Position numbers and translations under genes: made by a program
Notes under the pieces: generated by a model
The model's input: the letters and a program-made list of their open reading frames with translations, nothing else
The model's database searches: none
What the model was told of the DNA's origin: nothing
From: Lottia gigantea
Lineage: Eukaryota; Mollusca; Gastropoda; Lottiidae
Direction: 5' to 3'
NCBI RefSeq assembly: GCF_000327385.1
Contig: NW_008707225.1
Location: 1,999,003-2,063,002, forward strand
Length of the DNA stretch: 64,000 bases
Part shown: positions 13,251 to 26,400 of the stretch, one piece after another
Layout: each line of letters begins with the position of its first letter
Position numbering within the stretch: position 1 is the first letter of the stretch

Positions 13251-15829
13251 AACTTCCTATGAACGAGTTATTATTTATTTTCAAATAACCTTCATGGGGG
13301 GGAAAACAAAAAACATTTGTTTTGAACAGGCTACATGATATAAGATATAAGTTGAATGTCAAAAAGGGAAAACATGTTGATACTCAGTCTTTGTAAAGAT
13401 AGTAAGACCTACAGAAATGTTTGTTTAAATGACGACATGCCACTGGCATAGAAAAGAGGGACACAAAAAAAAAACATAAAACATATCATGAAAAGAACAT
13501 AAAGAACATAAACTACAATAATAGATTGCTGGTTTTATATTAATGTTATAAAAATAGTTCAATGCACTAGGTTAACTGATAATGGAAAATTGACTTTCCA
13601 TGTCAGTTTTTCTACATCTCTTCTTGTAATTTCCTGTAGAATGTACACGTAAGCATTGTTTGATTAGTCTTAGTTGAGGTTATCTTTTAATGATGTTAAT
13701 GATTTCCTTCTTTAGCCACACCTTTAATGCCATTTTGCTTATGGCGAGTCTCACATGAAACTTAATCTTTTTCCTCGGATGAATTATTATGAATTATATT
13801 TTTAATTGTAAGAATTCTGTCATATGAAAATATTGAAAGTCCTAAGTGAGTTTCTTAATGCCCTGCACCTGTAGGTAAAGGTTTGGTGGACCATTCTGGT
13901 GAAAGAATTTGGGTTATTTTTATTGACAACCCAACAGTCCTTTTGCTCAGTTAACATCATGAATTTAGATAAACCATGTAATGTTATATCAGGTAGTGGC
14001 TAATGGTTTATTATTGATCTTTCATGTACATTGAGCTTTCTGCAAAAATACTATAGTCATTCCAATCTGGTTGAACGAAGATTTGGCGTGTTATAAATTC
14101 TATTTCATTCTGAAGATAATACATAGGTAATCCTTATCGTTCAAACTCTCTTTTGTAATGACGTCGTTGCCTTTCTTTGAAAATTTTAGTCACAATAACA
14201 GTTTCTACAACACACACAATATTACTAGTAAAAAAATACATGTATATTTAATGAATGTGTCTCTATTGTTTTTTCTGTACTCAAAACTATAGCAGAAATA
14301 GTATCTGTAATTGTATACAAATCAGTTTAATGTAATGAAATATGAAAGACTTTGACAATATAGTCTCTTAACGAAGTCATATTGAAACAGTTCTAATGAT
14401 GTTTCCTTTGTTCTTCGAGTAATAAATAATGCACTGGACCAAATAAGAAAAAAAAAGAATTAATGTGGTAATCATATTATCATCTTAACGCATGATTTAA
14501 TGGACAAAAACCATTTATTTTGAAAAAAAATCTTTTCTGTGGATAAAAATGTAACATAAAAATACAGGAAATTATTTCTTGTCATTTCCGTTCTGAGGCA
14601 GTTTTCTTGCGAAACCCACCAGCTTTTAAAATATTCTTTTTCTTTGTGGATATTTGTAATATTGGACAAAGTTCAAGATATTGGTTTAAGGGAACTGATA
14701 AATGATTTATTCTGTAATAAAAATTATGATAAACTGTCATTTTAAAGCGAAAGATGCATCCGTTTTAACATGTTGTCGTCAAAATGTCTCTTCACATTTA
14801 TCTCTGTACAGGCAAGTCTTTGACGAATTTTTTGCAGTTTTCGTTTGTGGATTAGTATGAATGAAACGATGATAATCGTAGTTCGTGATGACCGATTATC
14901 AGCATTGTACTTATAAATGACGTACTTTATTGGTACCATCTCGGCGAACTATTTACATTTTTTGAAAGAGCAGAAATCGTGATGATCATCATGTCACTTG
15001 ACATTTAAGATCTTTGCTGAAATTCTTTTGCAGAATATTATCAGTTTTTGTAAGTTTGTATCATTGTTAGATTGGTTGCTGTCGATTTTGGTGAAATTGT
15101 ATAATAATACGTGCTACCCATATATTGCTAAACTGTTTTTTTTTTTTTTTAATTTCTGGTTTCGCTTTGCTGTTCGGACCTGTTGTGCTTTATTTTATTA
15201 TGAGCTGACACTGCTATTTTTGTTAGTTGCGGTATTTCGCAATTATTGGAAACAATTATTCTGTTTTGACCTTATAGCATCATGCTGAATTTGATTATGC
15301 ATGAACACATTAATTTCAATCTGAATTGGTCTCTTGAAACATAATCAAATGCTCGTCACTTATCTTAACAAATTATAAATAGATTAAATTGGTCTCACTG
15401 GATGCTGACGGAGGTTTGGTGAATGTATTAATAATAATCAAGACGAAGTATTCTCGAAACCTACATGTTTATTACTAATCTTGATATGTTTATTGACTTT
15501 TCTTTATTATGTGGCCAACTGTTTGGAAACTCATTTTAGCTTCATTCACATCAGAACAAAAGCGTATAATTAGATGGACACTCCGTTAGGTAGCACTGAA
15601 AGAGAATAAATGGATGATTCATATTCATATTACTCCTACAAATAAAGTGGACAAATTCAATAGACTTCATGTACTGATCATAAATATCTTGACAACAACA
15701 CAATATAACAATAATGAATGATATTCCAACCAATGATACGTAATAACATACCATTATATATACGGACGAGAGAACAAAGAAGACAAAAAGCATCCTGTTA
15801 CAACATTGTTTTGGTGAGAGGACATACAG
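13251..15829. other. Intergenic, nothing recognised
   Basis: AT-rich sequence without family-like coding potential or clear repeats. Open frames at 14472-15288 are short and hydrophobic or low-complexity. Confidence 0.6.
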
Positions 15830-16900
15830 GCACAATAATAGAATAAAGAATAAAGACAGGAAAAAGAAGAGACAATACCTAGATAGATACGAAGGTGAGC
15901 GGAAGGAAGGTATAGCCGAAAGAAAATTCATTATCAAAACCAAACGAGGAAAGGAGGACAACATGTTATTAGAGTAGACTAGTGGAAAATACGTGAGAAA
16001 AACGAAGAGTGGGTAGAAAAGAGACAGTGGAAGAGGTTGAAGATAAATATCAGAATAAAAGTGGTTAGAAAAGAGACAGTAGAAGAGATGAGAGAAAAAG
16101 ATCAGAAGAAAAGTGGTTAGAAAAGAGATGAAGAGATGAGAGAAAAGAATCAAAAGAAGAGTGGTATAAAACGAGACTGTGGAAGAGATTGAAGAAAAGA
16201 ATCAGAAGAAGAGTGAGTAGAAAAGAGACCAAGAGATGAGAGAAAAGACTCTAAAGAAGTATAAAATAATCAGAAAAGTTTGAAGAAAAGGAACAGAAGA
16301 TAGTTTGAAGAAAGGAATCAAAAGTGTGGAGAAAAGAGTCAGGAGAAGATTTGAGAAAAAAGAGATAGTGAAAGACTTTGGAGAAAAGAATCAATAGAGA
16401 GTTTGGTTAAAATAGTCAGACGAGTATAGAGAAAAGAGAAAGTGGAAGAGGCTGGAGAAAAGAATCAGAAGAAGAGTGCGTAGATTTAGTGCTAGAGTTG
16501 AGAGAAAAAAATCAAAAGAAGAGTGGGTAGAAAAGGGACAAAGACTTGAAAGGAAAAAAATCAGAAGAAGAGTTTAGAGAAAAGAATAAGGAAGAATGGA
16601 GAAGAATGAGACAATGGAAGAGTTGAGAGAAAATGATCCGAAGAAGAGTGGGAAAGACAGTGGAAGAGTTGCAGAAAAGCATTAACAGAAGGGCCGAGAG
16701 AAAGAAGACAGTAAAATAGAAGAGGAACAAATAAAATAAATTGTAGTGGTTAAGAAGAGGGATGAAAGGCAGCGAGAAAAAATAGATCTAAAAGAAACAT
16801 TGGAAGAGTAAAGAGAAAGAGTCAATGAAAGAATAGAGCAAAATATAAACTAAAAGAAAAGTGCAGAGTAAAAACAATTGAAGAGTATAGAGTTATTGGG
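15830..16900 (+). repeat. 1-kb polypurine-biased tract with irregular GA-rich repeats
   Basis: The + strand is overwhelmingly A and G. Irregular 40-60-base units are built from 'agaagagtgggtagaaaaga', 'gacagtggaagagatgagag' and 'aaaagaatca'. The long opposite-strand open frames here (up to 200 aa of Phe/Leu/Ser) are a consequence of the pyrimidine strand lacking stops. Such tracts can form triplex DNA; that is inference. Confidence 0.8.
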
Positions 16901-17439
16901 GCGAGATAAGAGGTTTAACAGATTATTATAAAACAAAAACAAATACATATAATAATATATAAAGTGCTAAGGGCATCAATAAAATTGTTATAAAAAAAAA
17001 TATTGCACGTGATCCGACTGTCTGTCATAATTTGAAAGTAAAAACAAGATGTGACAAATGTTTCATATAACAATAAGATTTTATAATTAACTTACAGTTA
17101 AAATCATCAGGGAAAATATATCATACATAATGCTGTAATCAACATGATATCTTATGATATATAAATAATGAGATAAGTCATTTGGGATGTTACCAGGTTG
17201 TCAATGTCCAATACACCATTGTGACAATAACGATTTATATTAATTATTAATACATTAAATACCACATACTCGAGAATTATCGTCACCTATCTTTTTAGTT
17301 GCGTGAAGATTTTAATACTATTCGGTGAAGGCTTATGCAGAGGGGGAATATACCGAAAAGAGGAAACCAAAGTAGTTACGAAGTATTCTGGTTGAACCAT
17401 CATACCCAAATTCTTCATCATTAGTCTTCTCTTTTTCGG

Positions 17440-17600
17440 TTCTAGTCAACCACTTTTTTTATGTCAACCCCTTCCTCCTGCATCTCAGAGTTACAAAATT
17501 CTCTGGTATCATCTCGATCTCGAAATTGAACCCGGACCTGTAGGTCAGCGGGCAAGCGCAAAACACATACTTCCATCCACTGTCCTGTCCACTTCTCTAA
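17440..17600 (-). repeat. Probable tRNA-derived SINE head
   Basis: Read on the - strand there is an A-box-like ACAGTGGATGG (about 17574-17584), then GCGCTTGCCCGCTGACCT and a B-box-like GGTCCGGGTTCAATTTC (17523-17539). The order and spacing fit a tRNA pol III promoter. The flanks do not fold as an intact tRNA and no acceptor stem is evident, so a decayed SINE is more likely than a tRNA gene. A 64-aa open frame over it is incidental. Confidence 0.45.
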
Positions 17601-18119
17601 TATACACATTGAAATATTCAAAACCACAGTTTTCACACTATGATCTAGATTTCAGAGAAGTTTTACTTTAGGTTTTTCCAAACATCAGGCATCGCCAATA
17701 TTAAGTCAAGTGCGACAAGAAGAATGTTGTTAAGATCATGGATTGTGTGACGTATAACCCTCAAAAAAGAAAGAACTAACATATATTGAGCTTTATTCAA
17801 ATCATTTTACTGATAAACCGCAGGGTGGATGGTGAAGTGAGAATGACTATCTAGGTACCTAGACTGATCATTGTTGTTAATGAGGTGTTATCAACATTAT
17901 GGCTCGAGGATATAACTTAGAATATTTACTTCTAATGAGAAGTATTTCAATATTTCATGTAAACGATTGAGGTAATTTGTTAATGGAATCCAGGCTCATT
18001 AAGATTATATTGAGCTACTTAACAATGACGTATAGAAGAGATTTAAATGTCATTTTATAACTTAGTCTATATGATGTCTCGTTGAAGTTTCAATAATTCA
18101 ACATGAACTAATATCTAAA

Positions 18120-18265
18120 TAGATAAGCATCAAATTAAAACCCTGACCAAGATCATCAATGTACATAAATTTATACCAAAATTGTATAATCTTTTCATAA
18201 AGTAAGGGCAACAACTTAAATATATCAAAAAGTATATCAAATTCGAACCAATCAAGAGTCACTAA
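18120..18265 (-). repeat. Dispersed repeat family 4, reverse-oriented fragment
   Basis: Only short landmark words are visible, chiefly 'agtaagggcaacaactt', which is the reverse of the family's 'gttgcccttact' end, and 'tcaaattcgaacc', the reverse of 'gttcgaatttga'. Weak but in the right order. Confidence 0.3.
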
Positions 18266-19205
18266 ACATACCAAATATTCGACATCTATAATTTTGTATT
18301 TCCTACAATAACTGTTATATATTATAAGATTTATCTTTAGATGATCATTGTTATATTAAAATAATGTTGATTCTTATATTTTCAGCTATTTCAGCCAAAG
18401 AAATGATACTACCACAGATAGTATTACAGAGACAACCTTAGTTAACATATCTAATTATCTTAACCGTTAACTTACACCTTGTTTTATCATAAATCTTTAC
18501 TTTGTGACCAAGGCCAGTTCTTTCATGAAACTGTTCTCATCACCATCTAACACCAATTAAAATAGCATCTGCGAGGAAGTATAATTTTTATTTGTAAGGG
18601 ACAGAGATCGAGATCAGATAAAACTTATGGAGAGTGTTACATGTTCACGTTCAGGTGGTTACTGCAGACAGCATCAAGAGGATGGTGTTGAATAGAGATA
18701 ATTTTAGTTGAGAAAATTGGGTTGATTATTTGTGGTCGTTCATTGAAGTAGCCCTTGGAACTGACTGTATTTTCTTTGGTGAATTGAAATGATATCTGGT
18801 CTATTTTTGTGGGTATATTATGAAGTCATTTACTCCTCCAAATTGTTTATGTATATCCAGCCTACAATTATTATGAAATTTTCTACAGATTAGCCAATTA
18901 TCAACTGTCAAAATATTGTTTGGCAGTCTTGGATTTAATGAAGTTTCACACCATTGTCATGCAATCTACCCATTTATTAATAAATATTCTAAACTGTATT
19001 ACGTACAAATAATTGTGTTTCTGAGTGTCGGTGTAGATATGTTAGGTCTTATGGGGGTTGCAAGTTGAAATAACAAAGAACCTAATTGTCTTACATAGAA
19101 AGCAAAACTGAAGCTTTTAACAGGAATTTTGTGTAGGGGGGGGGGGGGGGGGGGGGGGGGTTTTACCCTTTTTTTTCCCCCCCCCAATTTTTGAAAATTA
19201 AAACG

Positions 19206-19255
19206 NNNNNNNNNNNNNNNNNNNNNNNNNNNNNNNNNNNNNNNNNNNNNNNNNN
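19206..19255. other. Assembly gap (50 N)
   Basis: Fifty Ns follow a 25-base G run (19136-19160) and runs of T and C. The true length is unknown, and the homopolymers next to it are likely to be inaccurate. Confidence 0.99.
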
Positions 19256-20462
19256 AAATTTTAGTAAATTAAGACGTTCTATTTAGTCAGGCTATATTCT
19301 CCGACGTGAAAATGAATGAAAACCTACGAAAATATCACGAAATATTTGGAATATAGGGTGAATGAGGGGGGTGGTCGTAATACAATCGACAAAGGACCTT
19401 GAGATCCAGTAATAGGTTTCCAGGCTTACTCTATTTAAAGGGGTTTTTCCTTGAAAGTCTCTGCATGTTGCTGCAAGGTGCACAAGAGATTTTTCTGCAT
19501 TGCTGAAGGAGTATGAATTAGCTGTGGACGTCTCTTGTGAAATAATAACAGGGGAATTGCTATATTAGATTAAAGTATCAATGGCGCCTCGAAAGGGAAC
19601 CTAATTAACAGTTTGTGGTGACAAGGAAAAGGTCTTGAAAGTTGTTATATTCTTTTCTCAATAGTATTGTTATCTCGCCAAGATCATAATGGAACTAGGG
19701 AAATCAATATAGAGAATTACATATTCCATATCAGCTATCAACACAAACAATCCGTTCAAATAGACAATGCAATAATTATTAAAATTTCAACAATACAGCT
19801 CAAAGCTATAATATCCTTTTAATAAAATGAACCAAATTCTGGAAGACATGGATCAAATAAATTGTGCTTTTTATGAGGGCTATAGCAGTTTAGTTTTTTA
19901 TTGAATTTTAGAAATGGGATTTTAATGGTGTGATATACCTTTATCAGGACTTTCTATTTCAACAATTAGCTAGTACGACCCCAGTGGCCAGTCTTCACAC
20001 ATTACCTTTGCACACTCATCGTCATAACCCGGGTTAATCACCCAGTTAAATCGTAAAATTTGACAAGGTCTGATAATTTAGGTTATAAATGCCCTTCAGC
20101 TAAATAAAATCTGGTCGGTTTTTAATAAAAAGCTTGACTGAGTCTTACAATTGTTAAATGTGAAACGTTTGCATGTTTTTCGATTTTTCAGAAAGATCTT
20201 ATCATCATGGTGAATCAAGAAAGACACGGACATGTAGTGTATATGGGACAAATATTAAATGTACGAGAATGTTGTGTAAGAAGATATAATTTGATTGGAT
20301 AGCAAAGTCTCCAATCAGTAGTCGTGTCATCTTGTCTGCTAAATATATTTCTCATCTACATTGTCGCCATGCTATACTTTAAAAAGTGATGCCGACTTCA
20401 GAGAAGTTTGTTTTTTATTAATAACTTCTTTACAACAATCAGTTCCACAATATTAACGTGAA

Positions 20463-23400
20463 ATGCCTGGGATGAAATGGTTTTGGACATTTTCTGTCCT
20501 GTTAACGTGTTGGATTTTACCTTTCCTTCACGCTACGGTAAGTTTGTAAGATTTACTGTTACAACACTATCTATAGTATTGCTTACAATGTCAATACTTA
20601 CTGTCATATATGTCATTACAGTTGAATTTACTCTGTTCTTCAAAAACTCTGACACAATTTGTTTACTTATCTTATTCACTATATTCTTATGAAATGAGGT
20701 GTAGAAAAGGTTTTTGGGGCTTCGAAAAAAGTAACCTTTATGCCTAAAACATTATATTTCATATTTTCATTCTCATGCATTTGACAAATGAAATGTTGTT
20801 AGATCTAGTCTAGGGCCTAAATAGTAAAATAAATGGCAGAAAATTAAATGTTTACTATGTTTGAAATGTTCTCTTTGTCAATTTTTATTGAATTGATTAT
20901 AATTGTAAATAATGAATTGTTTGAGTACCGGTATTAGGTTTTAACATCATTAAATGTGCATGTGTCAATGTGTTAAAAGGACTGTTAAGAGGGTTTCTAA
21001 ATTATTTATGAGCAAAAACATCAATTTGCCCCATTCTAATTTTTAATCAGAGGTCTGTGGCTCCTGAAATTCCACGAAAACTAAGTGTTTGATGATGTCA
21101 TTTATTAGGGCCTAATCTAATCATGTTATATAAAGCATAGTTTGTGATTTGTGATGAATCAAAGATTTAGTTTTAGTGGAATTTCAGGAACCTCAAACGT
21201 CTCACTGATTTAAGAGACAGAGGCACCATTTTATACCAATCATACTTTAGTCTCAGAAACGGGAATTTTCTAGCTAAGCCAATCAGTACCATAATAGTGT
21301 TCACAGCTTACCGTCGAAATTTGGGCGTTCAAATCCATGTGTCCAGAATTATTTGTGTTTGAATGTTAAAATAACTACGATACTTGTCAATATAAGGCTC
21401 TGTGTGATATGTTATATAGAAAGGGCATAGAAATAGTGAGTAAAATTCCTGAAGTATTTTTTAAGGAATCATGCAAATTCCTAACATTTCTAGTACTTCT
21501 GAAGATTATTTACATATATCGGTATTCAAGACTAAAATTATAAGCTAGCATCTACCGTATTCATCCACTTGGCACCTGTGTTTTTAGAGGAGTGTGATTG
21601 ACATAATACATTGAAGTCCTTTTGTAAGAATTGAATTGAATGAATTAAAGAACAACACTTAAAAAAAACTTTCACAAAGAATTCAATTAAAGAAAGTAAA
21701 ATTCCCAAGGGAGCTTTTTAAGTAAGAAATTTTAGATTAATTTCCACTTTTCCACTGTGTTAAGAGAAAATATGTTAATAAGTTAAATACTGTTACCGTA
21801 CTGTAATGAATTACTTGTGCTACAAATGGTGTTAGTCCAGAGTCTTATCTTTTTAAAATGTAAAATACGGTATTCATTTTAAAGTCTCTTATTTTTGTCA
21901 GTCATTTGTTTTTATGCTAAATGATTGAAATTTGACCTTCTAAATTAAACTAGCTGTTTGATAATGGACACTGTATTTCAATTGTGTTTGTATCATTTGA
22001 ATTTCAGGTAAAGAAGCGATCCTTGCCAGTGTTCTCTAGAAATATATTAAAGATTATATCGGAAGAATATTCTAATAGAGAACAATTTCGTGAAATATTA
22101 ACTCCTCTATTGGTTGAAAGAGTTCCAGATACTCCTGGCAATACTCAAGTACAACGGGTAAATTATTTTAGTTCTTAGGGATATATGCAGTCTGCTAATA
22201 GAAGTCAGTCATTGTTACCTGTTGCATTGAAGAATGAAAGTTCAACTTTTTAGTCTCATGTATGATTAAATGAATAATTGATGAGCTACTGAATATTTTT
22301 AATAATTTAAATGGAATAGACTGTCAATTATTATTAGTCATAATTTCTTTATAACAGATATATTTTCATGACATGCATGTCATAAGTAACTTTTTTAAGT
22401 TTTTCTTTCACACATTGTTTCCACAAAACAAAGTTCATTCATTAGTAATGCCTTGGTCCGTTGAGAAAATAGATTTTATTGTACATCAAGTAGTACATTA
22501 CTGTTGTATTGTTGATTTGAATTCATTTTGTGAATTACCATATATAGTGAAAAAGTTTCTAAAATCTGTAAGCTTACTACTGGATAGTGTTGGGCAATTT
22601 CTATATATTGAATCTCTATTTGCTTTCTTAAATGGCTAAAGTCCTGAAATTCTGTTATGATAAAAACTTCAAAGAAAATTTTAAAGACAAACAATGACTG
22701 AACCAGAACATTGGAAAACAAGCATGTTTTTAATGTGCCAATTGCTGAGAAACTAAGGCAAATAATTTCGAACCAGTAGAAAAATTATGAAGATGAACAT
22801 TACCTATTAAAACTAAAAGATAACTATTTCAAGTCATATTTCGTATAATGATGTGGCACTACAACATTTTTTTATTTTTTTTTTATTGTGATAAAGGTTT
22901 AATCAACTAACTCGACAAAAAATATTTGGATAGGTCATTAGATTGCAGACATTTCTAATTAAACCTAGAATTATTTTTTCATCGAATTTACACTCTGATG
23001 TGTATGATTGTCAATTCAAATCATAAATTTAATAATAAACTCCTGAAATCGTCCTCCTGATTAAACTAGGGAATACATAAACTTGTCAAGAATGACAAGA
23101 AGGTGTCTTGGTGCCAGACAAAGTTTTGAGTTCAGCATAAAGCTTCTCAATCTAGATTGACATTGAATAAGCTTACTTATAGAAATATTGTCAATGTGAT
23201 ACAGAATAATATCCAACAAGCTGACAAAAATATGCGAAGAAAATCTGTTGTTCATTAAAATGGCATGTTTGTATGCATGTTTTTGTTCCTGCAAATGCTT
23301 GATTCATTCCAGATTCTGTAATAGTTAACCAAACATTAAACAGGCTACAATCTTTTTACAAGAGTTATGAAGTGATAAATAATTTTGAGTAAGTTTAACA

Positions 23401-26400
23401 ACATCAGGGAATAATTAATAAGTTTGTAATATTTAAAGTTGCTAATCTAATAATTGTTTGTTTTATTATTGTTTTACAAACAAGTGTTTGTCCTTATTTT
23501 TATCACAACATATTTTACAAAACTTGGTATACGTATCTATTGATTAAATCTCAGAAGAGATTGATTTTCATAAATTCTTAGACGAAAATATTTTAAAATT
23601 ATTGCTCTTTGCTTAGCCAATATATGTCAAAATTTCTTATGAACATGATGGAACACAATATGTATAAGCTTATTGTTGAGATTTAGAATGAGCATGATTT
23701 TTATACGCCAACATATGTGGATGTATATTGTCGGCGACCCTGTCCGTCCGTCGGTCCATCAACATTTTCTTGTAAACACTCTAAAAACTAGGTTTTTTGA
23801 TGGAATCAGATGAAATTCAGTATGTGTATACATATTCATAAAACGAAAATCATGTTCGAATTTGAGCTATTTTCGACCGTTAAAAGCAGAGTTATTGCCC
23901 TTGCCCCAAAATCTTTAATATGCTATTACTCTCTTAGTTTTCAACCGATTTTGATGAAACTTAAAATGGATGTAATTGGACCTAAATCGAAAGGCTTGAG
24001 AAAGTTTAGTTTAATTCTGATTAAATTTAAGGCTTTTTCAAGATTTAGGCCTCCTACGTCAGTTTTGAGGAGTTATCGCCCTTCAACCTCTATACAGTAA
24101 GTGATTTTATCAACATCATTTGCTTGTAAACGCTCTAAAAACTAGATTTTTTGATGGAATCAAATGAAATCCATTATTCATAAAATGAAGATCAAGTTCG
24201 AATTTGAGCCGATTTTGATGAAACTTAAAATGGATGTTTCGTTTTTACCATCCGCATGCCGTTGTTGGCATTTATGGCTGTGGTCCACTATCTTTATGAA
24301 TTAAGACTGTCATTTGCTACTGTGTGGGTGTAGCCTATAACCCCTCTTTTTTAAAAAAATATAAAAGATTAATAAAAATATGTATACTGTATGGTGCCAC
24401 TATTTGTCCCCTGATTATTTTATTTCATATGAATGTATTTTCAGTTTATTGAGGAAAGAATGACAAACCTGGGTTGGACCATAACAAAAGATAGATTTGT
24501 TGACACAACACCATATGGAGTGAAACATTTTACCAACATCATAGCTACCTATAATCCTAATTCACCAAACAGATTGGCTTTAGTGTGTCATTTTGATTCT
24601 AAACAAGAGAACTATAAATTTGTTGGTGCTACAGATTCAGCTGTACCTTGTGCTATGTTAATAGATTTAGCTACCAATTTAGAATGTCTCCTAGCCAAAT
24701 CCAGTGCTAATGCTGTAAGTGAAGTCACTTTAGATATTTCATACAGTATTATTTTTTTATACGTCCGCATGAAATGTGGAAAGTATATCGCACTTGCCAT
24801 GTCCATCCATTGGTCTGTCCACAATTGCTCATAAAAACACTCTAGAAGGTACAATTCTTGACAGATTGACACCTATATATTATATTTCATTATATATTTT
24901 TGCTTGTGTAAAGTGTAACTTAAAACGTACAGATCTTGTTGAAAATTTGTGTTTTTTTTTTTAGAATGTACCAGATACAACAATAGAGATGATATTTTTA
25001 GATGGTGAAGAAGCATTCCAACGCTGGTCTGATACAGACTCTATATATGGTGCTAGACATTTAGCACAAAAATGGAAATTAACTCCCGATCCACATGATC
25101 CTTCCAAAAATATGTTACAGACAATTGTAAGTTCTGAAGATATCTTGGAAATTGAAAAAGGATGCTTGTTGGCACTTTTTCAGATATATTTCATAGCACA
25201 CTGATTATCATGTACTTTTTACTGCACTATAATTAAAAATATTGCTATGTACAGCTCAAATTTGTTTCATTCTGGGCATGTTGCAGACTAATCCTGATAA
25301 GATTTCAAAGTTAAGTTATATTTTTAGACACTACATGTTAACTTGTTCATATCTTTTGTAAATTGTTTATCAGCTGTATGAATCTTCTTATTTCAGACTG
25401 ATTTTGTGTTGTTAGATTTAATAGGAACCTCTGATGTTCAGTTTAAAAATATGTTTAAAGAAACAAATAGATTATATCAACATTTATATAAAATAGGTTT
25501 GTTTTTTCTTTCTTTTCACCATGACAATAACAGTTTATAAAAAATATTTACACATGTCAAACAAAGCAATGGAAAATTAGATATAATCATTGATATTTTA
25601 AAGTTTATGTTTAAATAATATCCAGATGTGCATATCTTTACCAGACTATAGATGTGAAAAAACGAGGTTTAGTTTTCATTTTGCACCATAATTGCTTTGT
25701 TTTTATCTTTAGAGCTGTTTCTGTTTAGACCTCTAAAATGCCTAAATGATATTTTAGATTTTTGAAATAAGCCAGTTTTGGTAGATATAGCACATGTACT
25801 CTTTATTATTTGGCTGTGATGATTTCAATTTCTTGAATTGATACCTTGGTTTATATTTCAGAAAATAAATTGTTAAAATACAATAATTTAGTAAAAACTA
25901 ATGGTCAGTATAGACCATATTTTATGAACGAAGCACCTCGCAGTCATGGTATACAAGATGATCATATACCATTTTTACATGAAGGTTAGTGTCTGGAATT
26001 CTGAATTCTTTGGAGTGAAATGAGTACTTGTCCTTCAATGGATTTTAATTGGTCTTGAGTATATGTAAATAGTCTTTAGAAATACTAAAACTGTACAGAA
26101 ACCACATAATTCTTTCAGTTCTATCTCAAATTAGAAATCTCACATTCGATTTTTCTATTTATGGCAGAATCTCAAGAAAAGACGAGTAGTTATTTTAAAT
26201 TCCAAATGCAGATGGTTCTGGACACACATTGATTTAAAGGCTCAAATTTTGACAATGAGCTTATATCTCTATGACATTTAGCTTATCTTAAACAATTCTC
26301 AGACTTAAGGTATTATTGGTAAACCTGTCCCTTTAAGATGTGTTTGGCTTCCAGATATTTAATATATAAAGTTGACAGATGCAGGCAGGGTGCCATCGAG

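Larger units (their letters stand above)
16901..20462. other. Intergenic upstream of QPCT
   Basis: It contains the SINE-like block, a family 4 fragment, the assembly gap and, next to QPCT, presumably its promoter and 5' UTR. No TATA box can be tied to the gene. Nothing else is recognised. Confidence 0.55.

Noticed and set aside
15551-16153. 200-aa hydrophobic open frame on the - strand
   Set aside because: Produced largely by the pyrimidine strand of a polypurine repeat; composition is Phe/Leu/Ser/Tyr with no family-like motif, so it is not a membrane protein gene.
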